Origin: Mnemiopsis leidyi
Lineage: Eukaryota; Ctenophora; Tentaculata; Lobata; Bolinopsidae
Assembly: GCA_000226015.1 (NCBI GenBank)
Contig: JH154034.1
Span: forward strand, 6,069-52,624
Direction: 5' to 3'
DNA: 46,556 bases
Position numbers and translations under genes: made by a program. The notes beneath the pieces were generated by a model, which was not told where the DNA came from, made no database searches, and saw only the letters and a list, made by a program, of their open reading frames with translations. This document shows, piece by piece, positions 1 to 13,800 of this stretch (position 1 is its first letter; each line of letters begins with the position of its first letter).

Positions 1-1286
1 TTACCAATTAATAACTTGTGTCCCTTGTCCGAGTCTACTCAGAGAAAACAAGAAATTTTGAACAATCAGAACCAGCATTAAAAGATAAGCAACTGTAGTG
101 TAGTAGCTTTACTGTAGTGTAGTAGTTAAATTTGAAAACTTATATCCTTCTCCATTTTTAAGTTACGCTCAAAAAGTTAATTACTGGTCACAATGATCAA
201 GCTAGTCCAAACAGCACGGTAAATAATGACACCTATTGAAATTTTATAAAACTGAAGAGAGATGGGAACGCCGCGAAGACTCCAACGAATGAGCTTATAA
301 TCACAGCACATTTGTAACATAGTGTGCTAGAATCAAAGCAGTTTCTGGACACTCATCCTATAAGGTATACATGAGTAAACACAAAACATCAACTCATATG
401 AAGCTGAAGTTACCATGTAAATTCAGCCCCAGGAAGTTAGCCAGCTTCTACACAATGCATTAAGCACGTGTGATGGATATAAGTAAATATGAGCGTCATA
501 CCAGTAGGTAGACATAATATCATTATAAATTGCAAAGGCTTATTTCGTGTGGTCACAAGGAATATCTGGCGAGAGACACTTCATCGGATGAGAGAACTCT
601 TATAGGCAGTGACTCAAAGACACATCTTAATACAAGGCACAAGTAATATGAGAATATGTCGCACATTAAAGATACTTTTCCAAATACTAACGATATCTCC
701 TAAAACGGCAAGTCCAAGCCTGAGGGACTTATTTTCTGCGTTGACAGATAATTAGTACATTTTCTGGCCTCAAAGATGATACTATATACAAATATACAAC
801 ACTCTATAAAAATGAGGGCAACACGATCAATTGCAAGGCGGACGTGGTCCCAACAGCTGCTCAAGAATCTCGGAATTTGTGATTATCATTAATGGGCTAT
901 GACCACTATGAATTTTGTTTCCAGGTGGTCGATGAAAACTATTAGACGGTTATCCTACAAACAAACGTTGAAATGTCTAAGTAAATCAATTACATTGGAT
1001 GGAGAGACGGCCAGGTGCAGACATTAACCTGTATATTTATATTTCCCTGGGGGAAAAAGGACTGTCGGTATTTATAATTAAAATTAGGGACGCACATTTT
1101 AATAGGTATATAGCCTGACTCCTGAGGTGTTCTATTCCTTTTTAGGACGAATAAAACTTATAATACAATTTAAACGACACAAGTTACCTATTCAAACCGT
1201 AATCTCCAGAATCATGTAGACTGAATGATGGTATAAGTTTTACTAACAGTTAGTCCAACTTTCGGACGAATTATATTATATTAGCC

Positions 1287-1353
1287 TATTCAATTTTGAT
1301 TTCGAGTTAGTACCTAATATTATTAGGTACTAACTCGAAATCAAAATTGAATA
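1287..1353. repeat. perfect 33-bp palindrome with 1-nt centre
   Basis: Arms 1287-1319 and 1321-1353 are exact reverse complements around t1320. The left arm starts tattcaattttgatttcgag. No mismatch occurs in 33 pairs; homology stops abruptly at 1286/1354. Confidence 0.98.
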
Positions 1354-3234
1354 CCAAATTTTTTACATAATCTATGAGCGTTTGTTTAATACTGATGAAA
1401 TTTGAACTAGGAAAAAAAATCCGACAACTTCACCACAAGATTGGCAGTTCTCACTTATCACAGGGTACCTAATCAATTTGACATGCCACCGGATCTAGTG
1501 ACCTTCTGAAACGACAACTTCGCCACAAGATCAGATGGCCAACCTCACTATTACGGTAATCTCGCGTTTCACTTGCTACAAGATGTACGTGACAACTCTA
1601 TTAGTCCTATTCATCATAAAACTGTCAGTAAGATGAGCGACGTAGATAACTTGTTACAGTCTCTACACACGAAAAGTGTCTTTTCTAAACGTGTCTAAAA
1701 CTCTTTACCGACTACTTTTTATCTCAAAAGAATTAATCATCGTTATTACTATCGCTAGAGTGAGAAGAAAATTGTATTAATGACCTATATGCTATATAAA
1801 AGATCGAAAAAGCTGAAAATTGGAACTTCAACAGCACAGCAGATAACGTATTAAACGAACGTGACTATTTATAAAACCATTATGTTAGACCTAAATTAAA
1901 TATATATCGAAGTGGCAAGAGCTCAATAAGATAATTCTTGCTCATTTCAGAGAAACTTAATAAAAAGCAAACGTCGGTAGCTGGCACACTACACACGTGC
2001 CGCATAAGAGCAGGCAATGTGCAATATCCAGCTCAAGAGAGTGGAACAGTTGTCAGGAGTGGTTAATCCTTCACCAGGATTCAGCATATATCGGATTGGT
2101 GTGATACTGTATTGGGTAAATCCGGTTTATATATTCGGACAATTAGTGTGATATATCACTGATACTGCACACTAATTGAACCATTTACCTGAAGAAAACT
2201 ACTTGGCACAACATTGGAGCAAGTTGGAGCTACTAGAGCTCAGTATTAAACGTTAATGTTTTGCGTGTTAGAATACGTGTTAGAATTACCTGCTAACATT
2301 ATCTCCCATGCGTGGTTAGGAAATAAAGCGGTGTTTTGACGTCCTAACGATGGCGAGACTATGATATATTGTCGTAATGTTATTCAGAGCTGCAGCTTCC
2401 AACGGCGCACCGGCCTTACGGTATTGTCACAACTCACAAGAAGAATTGTTCTTAGAAGCAAATTATGTGGACATTTTAAAAGTTTTTATAAAGGACAACT
2501 AAGCCAGTCCCAGCTCAGACACCTGAATATACGTCCTCGATACGTTAGTAGTGCATTGGAATCTGAAAAGTAAATAAAGGAAAAAAATTAACTTTTTTCA
2601 TCGTCAGATTCGATATTTTGAGATACTTCTGGAGGTCTACACCTTTTCTCGGTGCCAAATTCAGAAATTTGTTGAAGAATGGATCAATCTTACAATAAAT
2701 TTTAGCATATTATTCATTACCGTGTATCCCTGATGTCGATAACTGATAATTTCCTAAAAAAGCTGGTCTACACATGAACTCTGGTCAATTATCTCCGCAA
2801 ATAAAGATAAAAATGGTGGCGAGCGAGCTCGCAACGCTTAAATTTATGAATAGTATAATAAATTTATGCCTGTTTTCCCAACTAAAAAAGTAAAAAGTGT
2901 ACTCGAACAGAATGAGTGGATCAGCAGAAATGAAGATGATTACGAACCTAAGCACATTGTGTGGTTATTGAATTATTAGACTAGTTCAGGGAATAAGAGA
3001 GACGACGCATGTGTTTATGTTTATGCTACTGTTCAATACACTAAGATCGATTTCACGCCAAGTTTACCCCGATTGACATGCTGTGTTAGCAGATACTAAG
3101 CATTAGATCTTGAAGAAGGAATCCGCAAAGCTTATATAAAGCCGCCCTTATTACGTACTTCGTTACATGATCTATAACAAAACCACAGTGGCCAACGACA
3201 AACCACTTGGCTATAACATTTTTGTTATTTTGAG

Positions 3235-3449
3235 CACCATTTAAGGCCAAATGTCGATTTATAAATGATTATTTTTTGGATTTGAATGAGAATCAAAACG
3301 AAATAGTGAGAGAGTTATGCAAGTTTGATGAAGCTAAACTTATCTATGAATTTCCTTGTGTTGCGAATGGAGACACGATTGACATAAGTCGCGAGGGCAA
3401 AGTTGGACATTGGATATTTGCTGAAATCAAATATATGGCGACGACTAAG
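3235..3449 (+). CDS. exon-like open segment, unrecognised
   Basis: Open frame bounded by an acceptor-like ttgttattttgag on the left and a donor ACTAAG|GTTAGTG on the right. It encodes about 71 residues with mixed composition rather than AT-driven runs (NENQNEIVRELCKFDEAK, PCVANGDTIDISREGK, HWIFAEIKY). No matching neighbouring exon was found on this strand. It could be one exon of a gene nested in the laminin locus, or a relic. Confidence 0.25.
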
Positions 3450-4996
3450 GTTAGTGCACTGAGTTTAGCAATTATCAGAAGCACAGAGTTTTTTCCATAT
3501 GTTTTATAGCAATTCTGAAAATTATAAATGATATTTATTTTTGATGACTTATTTAACCTTCATTACTTGTTTAATTATCGGTCACGGCAACATATAATTT
3601 CATGGCTCCTTATTAGACTTTTTGTACTATATATATATACAGTTTACCGTTTTAGATTAATAGAGAGGCCATGTCCCTCAGCTCAAGACTCACGACTAAC
3701 CGCAGTATCCTACTGTGACATATGTACATTAATTAGACCAACGCTTCGCAAATTAGTGCTGCAATTCACTTAATTAAAATTTGTCAACTAAGATATCCTA
3801 TTGGACTAGAAAACAGACTGTTCTGTCAGTGAGAGATCTGTTTTCTGTTTTCTGCTCTTTCCTGCAAACAGCATGGCAACAGTAGATGATTGCGACTGGC
3901 CGCATGGAAAAACATACATCAAACATAGGACAATTGAAATAAGATAAAAGGATGATCGTATTATTTATTAAATTCAAAAATGAAAATTAGGTGCAATGCA
4001 AATTTGAGGTACCCAAAAATTCTTTATCTAGTTTTTTCAGTCTAAATTGCATGTTTTCATATTTTTAGTCCCAAGTAAGAATTACATGCTGGTAAACACT
4101 AAACATTGGTGTTTTTTATTGATTAGTAAATTAAATAGTGCAGTGCTGTTTGATAGTTAATCAATTACCGAAAAAGTTTACCGGCAACACGACAGCAAAA
4201 AATTTGTATGACGATAGGATCCCTACTTTAATTAAAAATCGTTCTATCCGAGATTTTCTAGCAAACAAAATTCAAATTCAATATCTTTGCAATTTTGAAT
4301 TTTTCGGTTGAAACTATCGCTTACGTCTAGAATTGGACGTTATTTTGCGGTTTAGAACTAATGTTTCCGTCTACAAAAGGAAAAACTGATGCAATTTTCT
4401 GTTAGAACTGAATTTTCGGTTACAAAACGATGTTTGAGTTAAATTCTGATATTTCAGTCTGCATATAGATGTGATTTTTGGGCTAGATACTGATGTTTTT
4501 GTTGGAAATTAATCGGCCGAATCGGGCTGATTAGTTGCTAAAACTGCCGAAGTTAATAAATGTATCAAAAATACGGAAATGGTATCCCGAAACCACGTGT
4601 TAGCAGTAAAACCGGCTTGGAAAGGCAGGGCGAGAGGGTAACGCCACACAGTGGCTTTCAGCGGACAGCGACGTCAAAGTCACTAATCCAGCAAAACAGG
4701 GGACATAATGTTCATTTTTTAACAGAAAGTAGGTGCTGGTGTTAACTGAAACTTGTCGTCTCAGATTCGGACAAGCCGGGAACGTGACATTAGCATGTCG
4801 GGAGAGCTTCATGGTGCTTACCGCCATTTTGATTTTTGTCTAAAACAGCATAACTAAGTTAGACTCTATTTTTTTATCTACTTCAAAAAGAGATCGTACA
4901 AAAAACAGTTTCTAACTTTCATGACTCATACTGCATAATTCATTCAACAAATACATAAAATCTCTTTAAAAAAGAAAATTGTTGTGAAGGATTCAC

Positions 4997-7892
4997 CTGC
5001 ACTGTCCGGTAGAATGATGACAGCTAGGTCCCGTGGAGCCCTGGACGTCACATTGACATGGGATGTCACAGGTAAGTCTGTCATCCAGGTAACCATAGTA
5101 ACTGTCGGCACATTCGGTGCACTGAAGTCCTCTGAAATGTGAAGGATAAAGTTCTAGCAAACGCTCATGCTTCCACCTAACTTCACGACATCGTAAAAAC
5201 TTTATTTTATCGAATTTTATTTTTTATCTATTTTTTTCGCGAGAATTTACGATGCATTATGTCATAATCTCACTGACATTGAGACTAGATAAATCACGGA
5301 AACCACTGGCACGTACGGTCGTTTGTGATAATAAAGGCAATTAAAGGACAAGTGGTTTAAATTTTCGTAATGAAAGTAAAGCTAATTAATTCCCCGCCCT
5401 TAAAAGGAAGACTAAACTCATTTGCTGTCAGGATTAAGTAGGTTCACACCTAAAATCGAATCATTTAATTTCAAAAGGCACTCTATCTAATTCTTTTCTT
5501 GTGATTCTGTTAGGTACCAGGTGCACTATTGAAACCAAGATCACGTGATCTGAGTCACATCTCGTAATAAAGGTCCATCAAGAAAGCTTTGACAGCCAGT
5601 TTATCTGACATTTCCAAAATGAAAAGCTACCTATTTTTGACCGTGCTGGCAGTAGCCGCTGCAGTTAACTACGATGAGGTCCTGAGGAGTCCCCGTCTCT
5701 CTGTCCAGGAGTTTCGCTCCTTTGCCGTCCAACACGATCGACACTACACAACCACTGAGTCGGCACTTCGTTACAAGATCTTCAGGAGGTCCATGGAGTT
5801 TGTAAACTCGGAGAACAAACAAGATCTAGGATGGGAAAGTGAGCTCAACTTCTTCGCAGATCTCACTACAGAAGAGCGAGGACAATGGCTAGGACTAAAC
5901 GTGTCTCTAGCTCCTACCTCCGCTCCGGCCTCCTCTCTCGCTCTCTCGGAAGATCCCCTCCCCGAAACAGTGAACTGGATAGCCGGAGGACGGGTCACCC
6001 CAGTAAAGAACCAGGGCAGCTGCGGATCCTGCTGGTCGTTCGGAGCAACAGTGGCACTGGAGGGCGTGTACGCGGCAGTGGGGGGTAAGCTGAAGAACTT
6101 CGCGGAGCAGGAGCTGCTGGACTGTGTCTACGAGAAGAGGAGCGGGTGTAGAGGGGGCTGGCACACCACCTGCTACGACTACTCCAGGAGAAACAACCGT
6201 CTCGCTATCACTGCTAACTACCCTTATACTGCTACTGATAGTGATAGAGGGGCCTGTGATCTCTCATCTGTTCCTGACGGTCTCCAGAGTGCTAAGGTGA
6301 CGGGGTATACTGGGGTAGATCAGGGTGAGAACTTCCATCTCCAGGCTCTGGCGATCACTCCCACCGCTGTAGCGTTTGAAGTGACCAACTCCCTCCACAT
6401 GTACAGGAGTGGTGTCATGAAGGACAGGACCTGTAGAGGCAGTGTGAACCATGCAGTAGCGGCTGTGGGATACTCCCCCACTTACATCGTAGTCAAGAAC
6501 AGCTGGGGTGCCGCCTGGGGCGACTCCGGCTTTGTCAAGATGGCACGGAACCACCACAACTGTAAGCTCCACGACTACGTAGCCTACCCGACCCTGCAAG
6601 CCACCTCCGACTCGGACACCGACCCTGAGTCGGTACAGTGTGACTATGACCCTGAAGCCAACCCCGGACCTACACCCGGACCTGACCCCAAGCCCGACCC
6701 GGACTGCCATGACGAGTTTGAGGGGTGGTGCAGACCAGAACCCGCCTGGTGTGACAAGCCTGTCTACTTCGAGAAGTTGTGCAGGAAGACGTGTGGGAAC
6801 TGTGTGGAGGACCCCACCAAGAAACCTGATGTTTGTCCCAGTGGGACGGTGAGGTGTCCCGACGGGATCTGCAAACACGAGCATATGTGCTAGGTGTGTC
6901 CCGGTAGTGAATGGATGGAAATAGTAACAGTATTTATTTTATGTTTGGTTGAGAGACGTTTTATTGCTTATCGATTTTAATTTCATTACCAGTAAAATAT
7001 TCAATCGCAGCAGAAATTGAGAGTTTGTGCGCATAATATTTTATGTTCACGATCCTATATATAGATCTAATGTGTAGAATAAAGGTTTAGAATAGTAACT
7101 ACAGTACTAGGTACACACAGAGAAATGGATTACACCGGTGATATTAACCAAGGTATCCTGCATAATATTCCAACTAAAACTTACTTGAAGTTGTGTTCAC
7201 AATCGCACTGTCCTGTTTCCTGATCACAACTCTCCCCGAACGAGTTTGCAACATCACAGTCGCAACCTGAGAGAGAGAGATGTAAATAGATTCTCAAAGA
7301 TTTTATTGATACTATCTTAACCGTAACAATCAACTTTTTCCAAAGTAAGCGTCAAGGTTTAGAACAAATAAAATTATCATGTCTAATTTAAAACAAAACA
7401 AACTTCAAAGAGGAAACAAACAATGCCCCAACTTGCTTTAACAGTATAAGTGACCGTAGTAACCAGCATCACACTGGTCACACAATTACTTGTACAGTTG
7501 GGGTAACCGTAGTAACCAGCATCACACTGATCACACACTTACTTGTACAGTTGGGGTAACCGTAGTAACCAGCATCACACTGGTCACACACTTACTTGTA
7601 CAGTTGGGGTAACCGTAGTAGCCAGCATCACACTGATCACACACTTACTTGTACGGTTGGGGTAACCGTAGTAACCAGCATCACACTGATCACACACTTA
7701 CTTGTACAGTTTAGGTAACCGTAGTAACCAGCATCACACTGATCACACACTTACTTGTACAGTTGGGGTAACCGTAGTAACCAGCATCACACTGATCACA
7801 CACTCTCCCTGAGAAGCCAGGTTGACACTGACACTGTCCTGTTATCTGATCACACGTGTCCGACAGTGCTCCAGCTCCGGTACAGGCACACT
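4997..7892 (-). CDS. laminin exons 17-19: LE modules after L4b
   Basis: Exon 17 (7892-7755) encodes an almost complete LE module ([42 protein letters not shown]). Exon 18 (7266-7185) starts the next one ([22 protein letters not shown]). Exon 19 (5131-4997) finishes it ([14 protein letters not shown]) and begins a third ([18 protein letters not shown]). Cysteine spacing is the standard eight-cysteine LE pattern. Exon 19 ends in phase 2 on a good donor, so the gene continues left, outside the recognised part of the window. The donor of exon 17 is tandemly repeated in the following intron. Confidence 0.88.
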
Positions 7893-10800
7893 CTGAGGGA
7901 AGAGGGCAGTGAGATAACGGAGGAGCACGTCAATAAAATAAAAAGGCAAAGGCTTGTGATATCATGGCTAATGAAAGCTTTTGAGAAACTTATATTTTGA
8001 GCATTTTTAGTAGAGGCATAAAATCTGGGATCGCAGAATTGTGATCAGTATACAAAGAAATTTGTTCACGTATTGAGTAGTAGTTCCAAAGTGGTACAAA
8101 CTTAGATAAATGGTTGGATAATTTGGCCAAACCTTCACGGGTGCTAGCGAGAAGACCTCTCTTATCAAAGAAGAAAAGCAAGTAGACAAGAGAAAGAAGG
8201 AAGAGCAGGAGGAAGATCACAAAGACAAAGAAAACAGACCGGTTAGCTCTAACCCACCGATAAGAGAAAACACAACCTTCACAATGACACCCCACACAGA
8301 AGTAGCAGGTACACTCCCCTCCCACTAAGTACGCTTTTCTCATGAGAACCGATCATGTGACTCTGTATGAAACACACTACACACGTAATGAACAGACAGG
8401 AGTTAATGAACAGACAGGAATGAGAGTCGTGAGATGTTGTACAGTTAGGACGGGGTATAAATCTGAATTCAGTACACGGTGGTTGTACAGCTTCGTTCAA
8501 TGAGGAGAATTAAGGAGGTAGAGGAGTAGCTGGGTTTAGATAAAGCTGGAACTGTCCCGGAACTAATTACCAGACGTTACCCTGGTTTTCTTGGTCCTCT
8601 CAACTAATACTGTCATTACACTTTTAGTTTGATCACCAATTAAATGTGAACCCTCGTGACAGGATAGGAGGAAGTTTAGCAACGACAATATGGATTACTT
8701 CAAACATTCAATTCTGACAGCTAGCACGCATTGTTATGAATAAAGATTTTTTATACAACCAAACTTTGTCAGTTTCAATTATTAATAGTAAAGTTATAAA
8801 AAGCAGTCCACTTTGATGGTATCATCTACAGATCAGGCAGTTTCATGATTCTTTATACATCGATGAATGATTATTAAAACAAAATATACGTTAAGACCTC
8901 TCATCAAGACGTTACGAGCTAAGATGCATCACAATTCTCAGATTCTTACTTCCGTAAACAGGCTGGACGGTAGTTTCCTTGAAGCCTCCCCCAGGTAGAA
9001 CCTCATTAGATCCAACATCAACATCATCAGTATCATCAGTATCATTGTCCGTATCATTGTCCTTGTCTCCATTCCTACCACCACCGTCCGTCTTCCTATT
9101 ATCAGTCACAGTTCCCCCGGTCCACTCGGGAGTAAAACTCAACGTAACGAATATGATGAGGGCAACAAGGATCAGAAGCATTGCCAGGATGATGATGCAA
9201 GCTGCTACTTTACGTCGGGTAGAGAGAGTGGCCATGGTAGTGTCTGATGGTGATTTTGGAGGGGGTAGTGGGGAGACTGGGTAAGTTGAGTTGTCTGATA
9301 ATTGCAAGGTCTGTGTTGTCCTTATAGCTTTATATCCGATACCAGATCATAAAATTTTTCACACTGCAGTAGAAGATGGTAGCGTTTGTCAGAAGTATCA
9401 CTCCAGGTAGATTATTTGTTTCTCCCCCTTCTGTAGAGTCACTCGATTGTACAATCAAAAAGTTGAAATCAAAGAGATTAACTGTTCTTGATAAACTTTA
9501 AATATACAAGCTTAGTCTTCCGGTGGAACAGTCGCAAGAGAAAACGCAGCAAACAATCCGATAGGTGCATCAACTACCTCGGACAAAAAGTTTAGGCAAG
9601 GGTGAATTTAAACGGTTACCAAAACAACGAAGCCCGTGTTTCTATTTTGATTTGGGTTTCAGCGAGAACACCGCAAATATTTCACCAGGAAGGTCACCCA
9701 CCACGTAACTCCCAGATAGAGACAAACCGCCGGACAGCAACTGTTGAGATAACTCAATAAGCAACCACGTTTACCACGGTTGCGTATCGGTCAGAGATTG
9801 AGTAGAACTGTGTTGTGATTTGTACAGCTGCTGTGAAAAGCAAAGGCGAAAAGCGATAGATTTGCCAATATCGTTAATTGGGAGGGCAAATCAATGAATT
9901 ATCTCGATGAAGCAACGGATCAAAAATAAAAATTGGACGCTGAAAATTTACAACCGCAAGCGGCAATGTTAAGATAAATGTTGCCCTCTTTAGATTATGT
10001 TCATGTGTTAATTAAGATTCAACAAGTTGTTTGTATGGTTTCGAGGCAGTCTCCATTTTGGACAACCACAACTAGCAGACAGGTGCAGACAAACTTTCAT
10101 CTAGACCAATTAAAATGCAGTATCCTGCGGCTTACAATTATAGCACATTTTGGACAAAGCAGGACTGATATAAAAAGAAATAATTGAACTGTTGACTTCT
10201 GACTGTGCAGCAAAATAATCATTGGCATCGAATCTTGGCATCCATAAGTAACGCATCACTTTCAAATGTATTCATAACAACGTGTCTCAGCTGCAAATAA
10301 GAGGGATAGAGAAAAATGAGGAATGTTTCTTGAAGCACATGTAGTAGCAAGAAGATGTATTAGTAGTATGTAATGTCGTAATAATTACTGCCTGCATTGC
10401 AACTATTAGCACTTATGAAATTACAGTCTATATTAATACTACTTAAGTCGAATTATTTTTAGTTAATCATAATCGCATAATTTCAATTGAATCATTATTG
10501 CGTAATTTCGATTGAGTTACTACTAGCAATAAGTAATGACAGACAAGGTATTTTTGGGGAAGGGTCATAAATTTTTCATGTGACAGCGATCGACCAATGA
10601 AAAGTTAGGAACGGCCATCAATACACTATCGCAAAATGATATCGTTTTGTGACTCCTTCCCACAATACACTTCTCTATGAAAATCAAAAATGATCAAGTC
10701 TACAATCCTTTGGTAAATGCTTAATTGATGCATTTTGATGAAATCTCTCAGAGCAGTGTTGCAAGGTGCAGCATAAATTCCTTTCCATTCAAATTTGAAA

Positions 10801-13800
10801 AATTTTTGAATCAACATAATTGCACCCGTTTTCCTGCCCCAAAACATCGTGCCCAATAACATTTTTCCAAATATTTGGCCCCAGCGACCCAAACCCAAAC
10901 CCAAACCCAAACCCAAACCCAACCAACCAACCAACCAACCAACCAACCAACGCAACCAACCAACCAACCAACCAACNNNNNNNNNNAACCCAAACCCAAA
11001 CCCAAACCCAAACCCAAACCCAAACCCAAACCCTAACCGTAATCCTAACGAAGTTGTCTAATGTCTGTTGTGGAGCAGGACGTCAGTGGGACTAAATCTC
11101 TGGTTTACAGTGCTCTGGAGTTTGGGGCACAATGTTCTAGGCAGGAGGTATGGCTGAACCTATTGGCGGAGTTAAAACAGAAGATTAAAATATGAAATGT
11201 AACTCACGAAGTTTAGAATAAAGCCCATCTAGCGAAGCCAAACCTTTTTAGTAGAGAACCACTTAAATTTTTAGTAATACGTGCGGAAAGTGTAAACTAC
11301 CTCTAATTAGATAGTCGATAAAATTTTTATCACATTTTTTACCCCGAGGCATTAAGGTCAAGTTCTTCATATACCGATACCACAACTGCTCTTGTGAAGT
11401 GGTGGATGGAATTTATCGTTAATCTCAAACATTTTGAGCAAACGGACCCAAAATGCCCTGTTCCAATTGTTGCTTTAACTCTATAAGTAACAATGGACAC
11501 TGTCAATAGCTGCTGATATTGCAGGTCATCAAAATCTTCCTTTTTAAATTCACATCCTTTTGCCTTTTGGAAATCGTTGTGAAATAATTCTTTTGACACC
11601 ATACATTTTACTACCAAGTTTGGTCACTTAGATTCTTCTATTAGGTTTTTTCTAACAGCCAGGAATTATTCTTCTTTCAATATATATATTGTTGTATATC
11701 ACTTGATAAGATGAATGCTCATTTACGACAAAAGCAAAAGGCTTAGTCTATTCACTACGGCCATATCACGCCCTTTGCTGTCCATTTTACAATTTCTCTA
11801 ACTATATTAATAGTAACAATGAACATTTTCAACAGCCACTGGCTCACCATGATAATCTAAAATCCTCAATTTTCGTTCTTTTAGAGATCGTCGCAAAATA
11901 ATTCCTTTGGACCTTTAATAATAATTACATTTCAATTTACGAGCAAGCTTGGTCGAGCTGAACACCTAAATACTCCTACTAAGTTTTCTACCGGCCGGCA
12001 ACAATTTATTGTTCAATTGTTGCAATATCATAGTAGATCACTTGTCAAGATAATTGCTCATTTACGAGAAAAGCAAAAGGCTTTGTCTATTCGCTACGGC
12101 TAAATCATGCCCTTTGCTGTTCATTTTGCGATCATTTCCACAAATTTTCCAAAGCACGTTGATTGCAACTTGTGCGCTACTTTTGTTAAGCGCTCAGGAA
12201 CATAAAACTTGAGTAAGGTTTGGAAGGGACTCTTCCCTTTGGAAGGGAGCTCGGACAAAATCCTCACAACGATTCGCTATCATAATGCGCAATTAATCAT
12301 CTTGACGATAAATGAGTTTTCGTTTACGAGCAACTTCCTAGTTCCCTATCATAATATTTTCATTAATCATTCCTTCAACAATTAAATCTCATAATGATCT
12401 AAGTCAACGTAGGTTTTTAGACATGGGAGCTATTTTGGGCACAATATAATTAAGACTTGTGTTCTGGCGGGCACCCGGGACCTGCCCAGGTAGGGGCTAG
12501 GGTGGTCCCATAAAACATTAAATTCAGATAAACAAATCAAACTTAGCCCAGATGAGCCGATCAGTTCTCGCTTCACCGACTACCTGTCCTTCTCAATTAG
12601 GTTGATCCTGCATTGCTGCTTTGCCCTTTGCCTTGAAGTATCAAGCTACTGGGGCTATTGATATTTTAACGTCTTTAAACTAAAACTTAAAAAAAGTAAT
12701 ATATATATATTGTCTACTGTGACTGTGATTTCTCCATTAAATAACCGCAACTTTAGTCTTGTACATCAAGACAACTTTTCTTTTTCTTGCTCCTACCCCA
12801 AAGTCACGCGAAATAGCAATATAGGTAAAGTTGTATAACATTAACTTTGAGTTAACGTGAACACTTATAGATTTAGAGCCTGTCATTCACCCCTTTACGC
12901 GTCCAATAAGAGCTGCCAAACCTCCAGTTAGAAACTAAAACCACTGAGTAACCATATTTAAAGTACGTTTACTAGAGGACAAGAAGGGGTCTAGATAACG
13001 TTTAACGAGGCGTACCGTGCAGATTGCCCGGACATCTGTTTAGCTGCAACGTGTCTACCTAGAAACCGCCTCCTGTCACTTCGACGTTATCTCTCCCATT
13101 CTTAAGACTCGCGGAATTGCTTTACTGACATTTCATCTACAGTTGTAGCGTTCACGATAAATATTGGTTCTGGGATGACGAGTCGTTTCAGATGCGGGAG
13201 AACCTTGTTCCTTATTGTTTCTAACTTCTACATTTTCTCCTTGGCAGAAATTCAACCTCGTAAGTTTGGCTAATATGTTTTAACAGTTTACTTCTTTTCA
13301 GCGTAAAAATAATAATAGCCTATTAACGAGGACTGCCAGAAAGTTTGAGGCACTGCTCAAGGTTTTTCAAAGGTTTTCAGGGCCACTTTGGAGTTATTTT
13401 CAAGGTCCAACTAGCTACTTAGCTAAGTTCAATTTGAGAAAAGTTCAAACGAACCCATATCGGCACATCGAGCTAGGCATAATTATTGAAATATTTATCA
13501 GGTCTGACTAATATGATAGCTAGCTAGGTATAATTTTTATTTCATGGCCGTAAAAATCTTGAAAGGCCCAAAATTTTGGCGTTTTCAAGGATATTTTTCC
13601 GATTTCCGTCGTTTTCCAGGTTTCTTAAGGTTTTCAAGGTCACCTAGCAACCCTTCTATTAACCGATATCTCGACTTGACGAAAAGATCAAGATATCTCG
13701 GGCCTCGGCTACTTCTTACTCTTACACTTAGTTTGTTTCAGATTGGATAGAAATAGATTCTTCTACGGCGACCACGATACCATTCGCTCTAAGAAATAGG

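Larger units (their letters stand above)
1..4996. other. AT-rich flank, probably intron of the laminin gene or its 3' neighbourhood
   Basis: No laminin exon was recognised to the left of 4997. It holds the palindrome at 1287-1353, a repeated 'cgacaacttc(a/g)ccacaagat' (about 1422 and 1512) and an 11-bp inverted repeat (2140-2150/2168-2178). The coding-like segment at 3235-3449 is listed separately. The frame at 2361-2573 shows no motif. Confidence 0.5.
9236..13174. other. intronic stretch without recognised genes
   Basis: Part of the 7-kb laminin intron. It holds the simple repeat at 10886-11036 and the duplication at 11455-12140. A minus-strand open frame at about 11339-11617 lies partly within the first duplicate, has no recognisable motif and is not called. 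Nothing else supportable was seen. Confidence 0.6.

Noticed and set aside
6264-6884. 206-codon minus-strand frame opposite the protease
   Set aside because: It is the antisense shadow of the strongly supported protease gene, has no motif, and reflects that gene's GC-rich codon use.
10820-11095. Open frames of repeated NP/KP or NQPT residues
   Set aside because: These are translations of the AACCCA/AACC simple repeat and cross the N gap.
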